A DNA stretch of 64,000 nucleotides from Timema cristinae. Its lineage: Eukaryota; Arthropoda; Insecta; Phasmatodea; Timematidae. The position numbers were made by a program, and so were the translations under genes. Of this stretch, positions 34,201 to 42,110 are shown in pieces. The stretch spans positions 62,001-126,000 of the forward strand of contig JBCFYV010000010.1 in assembly GCA_039000515.1 (NCBI GenBank). Direction: 5' to 3'. The first letter of the stretch is position 1. Every line of letters begins with the position of its first letter. The notes under the pieces are model-generated. The model searched no databases. It was not told the origin of the DNA and saw nothing but the letters and a program-made list of their open reading frames with translations.

Positions 34201-34428
34201 TTTTGTATATCGTAAGTGTCACCGTTCTGTTCTCATCTGCACGGATTCCATGAATGCTCTGTTGGCATTGTCCACTCTCTACTCGTGGAATCCTCTCGTG
34301 CAGATGATTCACGAACAAATTTTAAAAATTTAATCATTAAGCTCCCGGTTCGCTTATTGCTGGATTCCTGGTCACACCGGTCTTTCAGGAAATGTACTGG
34401 CGGACCAGGCGGCCTAGGAGGCAGCACG
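31232..34428 (+). pseudogene. LINE ORF2, copy F, heavily decayed and 3'-truncated
   Basis: Endonuclease motifs are scattered over frames (GDFNAHNLVWG at 31,612-31,645, in the 67-codon ORF at 31,611). The reverse transcriptase is readable at 32,793-33,365 (FFDLEKAYDTTWR; motif B altered to EVPLGSILIC; motif C altered to FLDDYAIYC). RNase H lies at 33,974-34,333 (IYMDGSKCGASVG, in which the first acidic motif is YMDGS; CTDSMNALLAL); a TAA follows at 34,330-34,332 before the last RNase H motif. The final knuckle is absent because the copy is cut at 34,428. Confidence 0.88.
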
Positions 34429-34435
34429 TCCACCG

Positions 34436-34801
34436 TCCTTCCCGCTCTCCGACTGAGTCCTGAGACGAGACCTCCCCTCGCTTTTAAACCCTCGCCACCT
34501 TGATGGCGGCGCTGGTAAAAGAGAAGGGAAGGTCCCGAAGGGACTCGCCGAAAAGCGAGAAGGAGGTCCCGGGCTTCTTTTGGGGCCCAATTCTTTATTA
34601 TTATATACAAGTTACATACATGACATGGTTTAATTAATATAACACAAAGGGGTTAAGTCTAATCTCGTCGTCTTGTACAGCTTCTCGTAGCTCTGTCTGA
34701 AGTCCTTGTCTCGAAATCGAGTCCGCTGGGTTAACTTCGGTTAGTGTCCAGAATATTTCCACACAGGTGTCCCTCGTCTTATGGAGAATTCTGGCGTGCA
34801 G
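34436..34801 (-). repeat. Terminal direct repeat, 3' copy of the compact RT element
   Basis: About 366 bases homologous to 36,606-36,964. It includes the last about 55 codons of the RNase H ORF, AATAAA (34,594-34,599 complement) and a damaged TATA box (TTTAAAAG where the other copy has TATAAAAG). It differs from the partner by scattered substitutions and several small indels. Confidence 0.9.
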
Positions 34802-36160
34802 GGCCGTGAGTTGTGGGTCTGCGAATGTCAGGCCCCTCCCTAAGAGGGCGCAGTTTAGTACAGTCGTGTTGTCCGTTCCCAGGCGTATTTTGCAGTCTGG
34901 ATGCTTATCCTTCGCCCAGGCGATTGTCAGCATGGCTGCCACCACCTCCGCCTTATTGATTTCGATGGATTCTTCCAATCGTATTGTCCAGGCCCCTGGT
35001 TGCTCCGTAGTGAATTCTGCCATCGTTGTCGGCGTTGCGTCAGAGAACACCGTGATCTGTGGGGTGTCCGGTGTCGGTGCCCAGCAGCAGTACGTCCAAT
35101 CTATGTTCGGTAGAAACCTCAGGGCCTATGCACCTGATCCTCTGAAGATTTGCGCCGTGGCGTAGGCTGGCCACCTTAAGTTGAATGCGAGCCAGGATAT
35201 ATACCCCGCCACTCGCTCCCGGTCTCGCGTTCCCAAGTCCGGAACCTGGTGGCACAGCGTCTGTGCTTTTGCCGACGCGCCTGGTGTAATCGTCAGTGTC
35301 TGGGTCTTGGTGTTGATAAGGAAGCCCAGGTATGCCAGTTCCTGTTGCGGTTGTAAGGTGGACTTGTCCAAGTTCAAGGTGAGTCCCATCTCGGTCAGTA
35401 GTTGGTGGACTTGCCGCAGTGGTTCCTCCGTTGGTGAGTAAAACAACATGTCATCCAGGTATACGATGGCGTGCGTGTCCGGGAGTCAGTCACACATTAC
35501 CGCACACGCCTCCTCCGAGACTTGCTGCATTTTATACGTGGCAAATGCGTGCCCCATCGGGAGACGCGTGCAGCACATCTTCCTGCCCTTGTAGTATACC
35601 CCGCAAAACTTGCGTAAGTCCTCCAAGAGCGGTAGCTGGAAGAACCCTCTCTTCAGGTCCGTCTTCACCAGGAAGGCTTCCTTCGGGATTTCTCTATATG
35701 CCGCGCCTGCCATCGTAAGGCTGAAGCGGGGGGCGTGGATGAATTCCGTCCACTCGGAGTAGTCCTGTATGACGCGCACTCGTCTGTCCGTTTTAGGAAT
35801 CAAGTAGAGCGGGAATGCGTCTACGTATCTCTCCTCCTAGAGCAGGCCGCTGCGTTCCCAATCTGCAATGACCTCTGTCATCAAGGGTGATGTGCGGGTT
35901 CGTTGGAAGTGATGTGGTGCGTCCAGTGGCCTTGGCAATAAAATCCCGTCTCGTAGATTCTTGAAGGGCCATCTCCCTTGGAAGCGCTTGGGTGTTCGCG
36001 CTGGCACCGCTACTGACTCGTACCGGAGCTCCCTCACGTCCGCGTAGCCCGGTGCCTCCGTATCCCAGACAAGGGTAACTCCTGTTTTGATAACGGGGCA
36101 GGGTGATGCCTCGTCGGGCTCTTCTAGGGTGTCCGGCGGGGCGGAGTCTCTATCCTCTAA
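34634..36160 (-). pseudogene. Reverse transcriptase/RNase H polymerase of the compact RT element, three nonsense codons
   Basis: One minus-strand frame runs from about 36,160 to TAA at 34,634, interrupted by stops at 35,837-35,839, 35,486-35,488 and 35,126-35,128. In order: an RT N-terminal region (PRPLDAPHHF), motif A KTDLKRGFFQLPL (about 35,670), motif B region RLPMGHAFATYK, motif C YLDD (35,449-35,460), LNLDKSTLQP and YLGFLI, then a thumb-like segment, then RNase H with FSDATPT, the glutamate in INKAEVVAA, GTDNTTVL and VNPADSISR. No protease or integrase follows. The frame overlaps the preceding acidic ORF in the -1 phase at 36,157. The sequence is an old, inactive copy. Confidence 0.8.
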
Positions 36161-36576
36161 CGGCCTGCTGGATCTTCTTCATCTTCTATCACGTTGATTC
36201 CCAGCTCCTGAATCAAGTCCGCGAGGGTGTCGCTTCGGTGTGGGACTTCCGGCTGGATGCCTAGAGCGTCCTCACACCATTTCTCGAGCTCTTCTAATGT
36301 AGGTAGGTCCAAGTTTATCTCCTCCCGATCGTCTAGATTCCATAGCTCGTCAGCTTCCGGAATGTCGTCTCTCGGGTCAGTGACTAAGTCTGCTGTGACT
36401 TCTGCTTGAAACCACGGATCTTCATTCAGGAGTGCCCAAATATCATCTTCCAACTCGGATTGTTGTAAGATGTCTTGTAGGAGCCTATCGTTCGGTATAG
36501 GTGGGACCAGACCGGCCTCTTCGTACACTCTTCTAATGTTCTCCTCCGTCGGTAGTGATTTTGCTTTCTTCGTCAT
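36157..36576 (-). CDS. Acidic ORF upstream of the polymerase in the compact RT element
   Basis: The start is taken at MTKKAKSLPTEENIRRVYEE (36,576); an upstream in-frame ATG at 36,651 would begin at the TATA box itself. The product, about 139 residues, is strongly acidic with many D, E, L and W (DIWALLNEDPWF, LPTLEELEKWCEDALG). No zinc knuckle or capsid-like domain is recognised. It ends at 36,157 where the polymerase frame is already open in the -1 phase, so a frameshift fusion is conceivable. It is open here although the polymerase has three stops. I cannot assign a function. Confidence 0.55.
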   Translation of the reverse strand: MTKKAKSLPTEENIRRVYEEAGLVPPIPNDRLLQDILQQSELEDDIWALLNEDPWFQAEVTADLVTDPRDDIPEADELWNLDDREEINLDLPTLEELEKWCEDALGIQPEVPHRSDTLADLIQELGINVIEDEEDPAGR

Positions 36577-36605
36577 GGTTATAACCGATGGCGGTGTTGT
36601 TGGGC

Positions 36606-36964
36606 TCCTTCCCGCTCTCCGACTAAGTCCTGAGACGAGACCTCCCTTCACTTTTATACCCTCGCCACCAAGATGGCGGCGCCGGTAAGAGAGAAGGGAA
36701 GGTCCAGAAGGGACTCGCCGAAAAGCGAGGAGGTCCCGGTCTTCTTTTGGGGCCCAATTCTTTATTATTATTTACAAGTTACATACATGACATGGTTTAA
36801 TTAATGTAACACAAAGGTGTTAATTCTAATATCGTCTTGTACAGCTTCTCGTAGCTCTGTCTGAAGTCCTTGTCTCGAAATCGAGTCCGCCGGGTTAACT
36901 TCGGTTGGTGTCCAGAATATTTCCACACAGGTGTCCCTTGTCTTATGGAAAATTCTGGCGTTCA
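36606..36964 (-). repeat. Terminal direct repeat, 5' copy of the compact RT element
   Basis: About 359 bases repeating 34,436-34,801, starting on the minus strand at TGAACGCCAGAATT, inside RNase H coding sequence. It carries a partial polymerase C-terminus (KTRDTCVEIFWTPTEVNPAD to the stop at 36,801), AATAAA and TATAAAAG. It abuts LINE fragment G at 36,965. Confidence 0.9.
36651..36658 (-). promoter_or_regulatory. Candidate TATA box of the compact RT element
   Basis: TATAAAAG on the minus strand, 75 bases before the chosen start of the acidic ORF, in a GC-rich context. The 3' repeat has TTTAAAAG at the same place. An AATAAA (36,761-36,766 complement) lies about 105 bases upstream, so transcripts starting here would be cleaved in the second repeat before its TATA box. 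Confidence 0.5.
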
Positions 36965-36965
36965 G

Positions 36966-37406
36966 GCGAGGAGGCCTCCTCGGGGAACACCCCCTAGCTC
37001 TCTCTTCGTCGACCCCCCCCCCCCAGCCCTCCTCGAGGAACACCCCCGAGCCCTCCTCGGGGTCCTAAACCATGTGCGACCGTTGTCGAGCCGCTCAACC
37101 TCGCCTCAGGAACTCCGGAGGTCGGGATGAGTGGTGGTACAGGTGAGGTCTCAAAGGCGAGTCCCACTGGTGCCTTGAGGAAGGACCAGCGAGGGACCGC
37201 CGAAAAAATTACTTTAAAAAAAAGCGTTGAAGGCTTTAACAAAGCCTTCGCGTAAGGATCCCCCAACCCAGTCTCTACAGGACAAACCAAAGCCTCTCCT
37301 GAAGCGGGAGTTCCAAGAGAGATTGGGAAAAGCAAAAGGACCTAAAAAAGTCCTCAATAAATTTTTATTTTTAAAAGATAGTGTTATAGATTGCGAAGAT
37401 AATTAA
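36966..37406 (+). pseudogene. LINE ORF1 C-terminal fragment, copy G
   Basis: Proline-rich linker with a run of C (37,013-37,023) and the basic C-terminus, in shifting frames, to TAA at 37,404-37,406. Closest to copy A over GAGCCCTCCTCGGGGTCC and CTCAGGAACTCCGGAG. Confidence 0.8.
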
Positions 37407-37428
37407 TTAAATTATATATTAATAAATA

Positions 37429-38897
37429 ATGTCGCTACTACAATGGAATTGTAAGGGTTTCTATGCTTGTGTAGAGGAAATTAAACTACTAATTTCTTCC
37501 CTGCATCCTCCCATCTTGTGTTTGCAGGAGACCCATTTCCGCCCAACTGACAACCCGATGCTACGTGGGTACGATGTGTATCGTACCGACAAGCCTTTCT
37601 TTGATCGGGCTAGTGGAGATGTGGCTATATTCGCACGAAGCACTATATATCATAAGAATATTAATATTGTTTCTGATCTCCAAGTGATTGCTGTCAGAGC
37701 CTCCCTTCCTATGGAGGTGACCGTAAGCTGCATTTACCTCCCACCAGGTGAACGTGTTTCCAAGAGGACTCTAGAGGCCCTCTTTATACAACTTCCCGCC
37801 CCCTATATCATCTTGGGGGACTTTAACGCGCATAACCTGGTGTGGGGGTCTAATTTTACAGACACCCGCGGGAGGATGGTAGAGGATATTTTTGTCTCGG
37901 GAAACCTGGTGTTAATGAACACCGGGACCCAGACACACTTCTCAACCTTTAATGGCGTATCCTCTGCCATCGACCTAGCTCTATGTAACCCCGAGATTGC
38001 TGCTCACTTCCTTTGGGAAGTTCACTCGGACCTATGTGGCAGCGATCACTTTCCCATTCTGCTTTCACAAATTCAAGATCCTCCCAGTACAGCGCGGTTA
38101 CCCCAATGGGTTCTTAAACGTGCTAACTGGGATAAATTCCGTGAGCTCGCCGTATTCGACGAACCCCATTCTGTCCTACCGACGGTCCTATTTTCTGTCA
38201 TCTTACGTGTCGAAACTACATTGCATGCCAGAGCATGTTGCATGTGTTTCATCCCCCTAACCGTGTCTTGTATTAAACTAAATGGCGTAGTAAAAGGCCG
38301 GTTGGGATCAGGATGCTATCAGTTTTCGACACGTGTGGGATAGTCCTGCAAAAGGCTATCTCCACATCCCCAGGCCGAGTTTCTCCCTGGAAAATACGCC
38401 TACCTCAATGCCATTTTACCTTGTCAAGTTACCTAAAGCGACTACCCCATAATTTTTTATACGAGAGGATCTTTAATTAGCTCCTCGCAACCCGCTTTCG
38501 GGGTTTTAAACGCATGGCTCAAAATCTGGAGTCTCCGTGGGATGTGCTTTTGTTGTTGAAGGATCCAATTTTAAATTTGGTTTACCTAAAGAAACCAGTG
38601 TTTTTACGGCTGAATTATATGCCATTTTTAAATCTTTGTGTTTTGTTTACCGAAGTAGTCACCGTTCTGTACTCATCTGCACGGATTCCATGAGTGCTTT
38701 GTTGGCATTGTCCACTCTCTACTCCTGGGATCCCCTCGTGTATCGCACCACACTTTGGTGGAGTGTCGCAAACTATCCCCTATCCGTCTGGCTCTTGATT
38801 TTAAAGGTGACTTAGGTTTTTTATTATGCGATAGTGCGGTTGGAGTTATTTGTTTACTCCGTTTTATACGCCAGGCGGATCTTTTTAATGCCATTTG
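37429..38897 (+). pseudogene. LINE ORF2, copy G, with two large internal deletions
   Basis: Open for 304 codons from MSLLQWNCKGF. The endonuclease is complete: CLQETH, GDFNAHNLVWG, SAIDLAL, GSDHFPIL. At about 38,170 (DEPHSVL) the reverse transcriptase is missing, and the reading resumes near the YRRSY segment after it. RNase H is partly present (VGCAFVVEGSN, CTDSMSALLAL) before the second deletion, and the last codons end at 38,897. The product would be an endonuclease without polymerase. Confidence 0.9.
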
Positions 38898-39312
38898 AGT
38901 CACTTTTATAAAGTGACTCATTTGGATTTTTATCTCATATTGAGACCTTTTTAACGATTTTAGTATACTTTAATGTGTTTGTTTTGTCTTTTTACTCACA
39001 CATAGTTTTTATATGTTTATTTGTCTTTTTATCGGAGTGATATAGTTGTGGTTTTTTTTAGCAAGTGTATCACTCATTTGTACTAAGAGCCCATTTGAGC
39101 ACTTCTATGGAGTGTCTCAGATGGCTATTTTATCGCTTTTTTATCTATTATTTTATATTTATATCATTTATTATTTTGTGTATTTACATGTATATTCTGC
39201 AGGTGAATTATTATGTGTCTCTTCTATGGGTATTTTACTCTGTTTTTAATATATTTCAAGGCTCTAATGACCCCAATGTGTCGATGGGCCTTTAAACCCA
39301 AATAATAATAAT

Positions 39313-40322
39313 TTATCATCTTGAGGATTTTAACGCGCATAACCTGGTGTGGGGGTCTATCTTTACAGACGCCCGCGGGTTGATGGTAGAGGATATACTT
39401 GTCACGGGAAACCTGGTGTTAATGGACACCGGGACCCAGACACACTTCTCCACCTTTAATGGTGTATCCTCTGCCATCGACCTAGCTCTATTTAGCCCCA
39501 GGATTGCTGCTCACTTCCTTCGGGAAGTTCACTCGGACTTATGTAGCAGCGATCACTTTCCCATTCTGCTTTCATAAATTCAAGATCCTCCCAGTACGAC
39601 ACGGTTACCCCATTGTGTGATTAAACTTTCTGACTGGGATAAATTTTGTGAGCTCGCTGTATTTGATGAACCCCATTCTCCTGACGTCTATGAGAAAGCC
39701 GGTCATTTAACTTCGACTGTCATCGTGGCGGTGAAGGCTTACATACCTAAATCCGCACCACCCTCCCCTTCCCTGTTGGAACTAGGAGTGTCGGTTGGCT
39801 ATTTCTGATCGTCGAAGGGCCCTGCGTTTCTTTCATCGACGTCCCACTAAAGAGAATCTGTAGTCATTCCGGATTTTACGTGCTCGAGCTCGCCATGTCA
39901 TTCGAGAGAGCAGAAGAGAGTCTTGGACACAGTTTATTTCTATTTATACAATTTCCACTTCCACAACTAAGGTTTGGGAAAATATTCGTAAATTATGTAG
40001 TTTCAAAAGTTCTTTTAATAGTATACCTGCCCTCATGTCTAACGGTTCTCTTGTCTCCTCCCCTGTGGAGGTCGTCAATGTATTGAGCTCGATGTTCGCC
40101 GCTATTTCTAGCACTGCGAACTACTCTAACGAGTTCGCGGAGCATTGAGCGCCTTACAGTTGATTTTGTTCAAAGTCTGGGGAAGGATTATAACTCCCCC
40201 TTTACTTTAGTTGAACTGACCTCACACCCTCAGGCGGGCAGCACAACTTCTGGCACGGATGATATTAATTATGAAATGTTGCGACAACTGTCCTGGACAG
40301 GTGATCTTCTTAGACCTCGATA
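39313..40322 (+). mobile_element. I-like LINE fragment H, internal ORF2 piece
   Basis: Starts directly after the tail of G at ATCATCTTGAGGATTTTAACGCGC (the GDFNAHNL motif, with GDF now EDF) and ends near CTTAGACCTCGATAT, inside the region before reverse transcriptase motif A. Both ends are truncated. Frames are broken at 39,577 (TAA), 39,806 and later. It is more diverged than G. Confidence 0.88.
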
Positions 40323-41457
40323 TATTTTAATAAATGTATGTGACATAAATTATATTTGAAGACGTAACTAACATAATTATGTTCGAAGTTACTCTAGCTA
40401 CCACCAACAATAACAACCAAGCATGTGCCATATTATCAAAGAGGTATCCCGGTAACTACGCAACTCTTCAAAATACCAGTGCGTAAAAATAAAGTATCAT
40501 TTTATTTAATGATCCTTAAAATATTCGTGAAATAAAGTGATCGAAACTATAAATAAAGTTTTCTCATGACGTATTGTCTAGTGAGTCTTTGATTTAAAGA
40601 TTATTTAGCTACTTATTCTTAATCATCTTGTAGCTGGTAATTAAATTACTAAGATACGCAAAAGAAAGCAAATGTCATCAATATAAATTTTTCTATTTAT
40701 TAATCAATGTTTAGAAAACGAGACTTTGTACTGGGTCTGCTAGTTTCTCCCCCTTCGGTGACCTCTGGCAACCTGTTGTGGTCAAGCTGTGGCCAGGTTA
40801 AGTGTTACCTAGTCTACAAGTGTTGTTCAGAAGTGGCCTCTTCCTGCTGTCTCCACCCCCGCAGTCTTGTGATATGGATCGTCATCTTGACTGTGTTCGT
40901 CGCTACATTGCTGACAGTGCTGCTGTTGTGCTGTCCCTGCAGTCCCTGGTTCCACTTGATACACCCCTCTACCCTCCCAGGGGAATGCCCGAGGGAGTCT
41001 TGCCCTGTGGAGCCACCGGCGTGGACGGTCAGCATCGCTCGCACTGCACTCTAATGAGGACTATCAGAATCACTCCTATACACACTGCAGAGCCCTCTAG
41101 ATATTAGTTTGTGATATTGCTTGCTCAGGAAATAAGTATTAATAACTAATTCGTTGTAATTACACTAAAAATACATAACGCTAATAAAAAAAAGTCAACT
41201 TTTATACAGTGGAGCTGCTTATTCCGTAAAGTAGTGTTACCACGTTTCCCGTAAAGTTCAGTAGCACCGCGTTCCCCGTAAAATATAGCGAAACCGCGTT
41301 TTCTAAATCAAACGGGACTGGAAGTGGTTATTTTTTTTTTTTTTAATCTTAAAATGTATAAATCATCAAAAATGTGAACCTCAGTAAAACATTTGTTGTA
41401 ATTGCTATTTGTATACATACCGAAAATAATATTTAGAAAATAAATCAGCTAATTTAT
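40323..41457. other. Unassigned DNA with one possible exon-like ORF
   Basis: Mostly AT-rich. The GC-richer stretch 40,740-41,107 has two overlapping open frames. One (to 41,107) contains SCDMDRHLDCVRRYIADSAA preceded by a pyrimidine-rich CCACCCCCGCAG, which could be a splice acceptor. I recognise no domain. Around 41,212-41,310 three loose copies of a CCGTAAA...CACCGCGTT-type motif occur. Confidence 0.35.
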
Positions 41458-41466
41458 TTGTGTGTG

Positions 41467-41705
41467 ATTTCCCGTGGCGTGACCTCGCAGACTCGCGTCA
41501 TTCCCCGTGGCGTGACCTCGCAGACTCGCGTCATTCCCCGTGGCGTGACCTCACAGACTCGCGTGATTCCCCGTGGCGTGACCTCGCAGACTCGCGTCAT
41601 TCCCCGTGGCGTGACCTCACAGACTCGCGTCATTCCCCGTGGTGTGACCTCGCAGGCTCGTGTCATTCCCCGTGGTGTGACCTCGCAGACTCGTGTGATT
41701 TCCCT
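41467..41705. repeat. 33-bp minisatellite, about seven copies
   Basis: The unit is ATTCCCCGTGGCGTGACCTC followed by GCAGACTCGCGTC. Because 33 is a multiple of three, open frames appear on both strands (11-residue repeats RVIPRGVTSQT and RVCEVTPRGMT). Units vary mainly GCG/GTG, CGC/CAC and CATT/GATT. No start context or flanking gene supports translation. Confidence 0.95.
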
Positions 41706-41799
41706 TAAGCGAACAAGCATCACAGTCCTCAACAATCCAACTCTCACACTTCACTACACGATAGGATCAAATAAAACATACGTACATTATTTATTTGCC

Positions 41800-42110
41800 A
41801 TTCAAAAATAGGGTGCTCGAAAACAAGGTGCTTATGAAGATACATGGTATAAAAAGGGCTGAGACTACTGGTGTGTGTAGGAGGTTACATTATGATTTAA
41901 ATATCCTGTACTCATCACGATACATTGTTAGAATAATCAAGTGTCTCGTAGATTACAGTGGACAGGACATGCAGCGCGAATAGGAGATTATAGAAACTTG
42001 TTCAGGGCACTGACTAACAAACACATTGGAAATAAACCATTGGGGACGACCTAGACTTAGATGAGAGGATAACATTAGAATGGACCTTAAATATACAGGG
42101 TGTTGAGATA
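41800..42110 (+). pseudogene. C-terminal fragment of an RTE/Jockey-type LINE reverse transcriptase
   Basis: One frame reads ENKVLMKIHGIKRAETTGV and LHYDLNILYSS (41,818-41,920); after a frameshift another reads LQWTGHAARIGD, then GNKPLGRPRLR, then EDNIRMDLKYTGC. This order (ENKVLRKI, LYSSPNIVRVIK, RWxGHxAR, PLGRPRxRW, ED-x-I) is the C-terminus of a LINE ORF that is very common in insect genomes. Only about 100 residues remain, with a stop in place of W after LR. This is a different family from the I-like copies. Confidence 0.75.

Larger units (their letters stand above)
29108..34428 (+). mobile_element. I-like LINE copy F, 3' end replaced by an RT element
   Basis: Starts with CCCCCTGCGGGACGGTG and keeps the 5' UTR with its hairpin (29,596-29,635), ORF1 and most of ORF2. 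Homology ends inside RNase H at about 34,428 (after GCGGCCTAGGAGGCAGCACG). The compact RT element at 34,436-36,964 follows directly, then LINE fragment G, which begins in ORF1. F and G therefore are not two halves of one copy interrupted cleanly. This copy is more decayed than B and D. Confidence 0.9.
34436..36964 (-). mobile_element. Compact integrase-less RT element with terminal direct repeats (hepadna/DIRS-like, unclassified)
   Basis: A minus-strand element in which the first about 360 bases recur at the end; repeat copies start 2,170 bases apart. One unit encodes an acidic 140-164 residue ORF and a reverse transcriptase/RNase H ORF, with no protease, integrase or tyrosine recombinase visible. 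The repeats contain the polymerase C-terminus, an AATAAA signal and a TATA box. The boundaries lack TG...CA LTR ends and no target duplication is seen. It joins truncated LINE copies F and G. The motif order in RT and RNase H recalls hepadnavirus and DIRS-type polymerases; a degenerate LTR element is the main alternative. Confidence 0.7.
36965..39312 (+). mobile_element. I-like LINE fragment G: ORF1 end, internally deleted ORF2, complete 3' end
   Basis: Begins within the proline-rich linker of ORF1 next to the compact RT element and continues to the normal 3' UTR and AATAATAAT tail. Two internal deletions occur in ORF2, near 38,170 (jump from the endonuclease linker to the SYRRSY region) and near 38,740 (jump from RNase H to HHTLVECR). 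The 3' UTR hairpin is present with pairing preserved at TTG/CAA (about 39,037-39,078). Confidence 0.9.

Noticed and set aside
34767..35449. Plus-strand ORFs over the compact RT element
   Set aside because: The minus strand carries all RT and RNase H motifs, so these are antisense shadows.
34428..36965. Compact RT element as a clean insertion into a single LINE
   Set aside because: LINE sequence on the left stops in RNase H and on the right starts in ORF1, so the flanks are not contiguous in one copy.
41458..41811. Possible repetitive protein-coding gene or CRISPR array over the 33-bp repeat
   Set aside because: Open frames occur on both strands only because the unit length is a multiple of three, and the repeats are directly adjacent without spacers.
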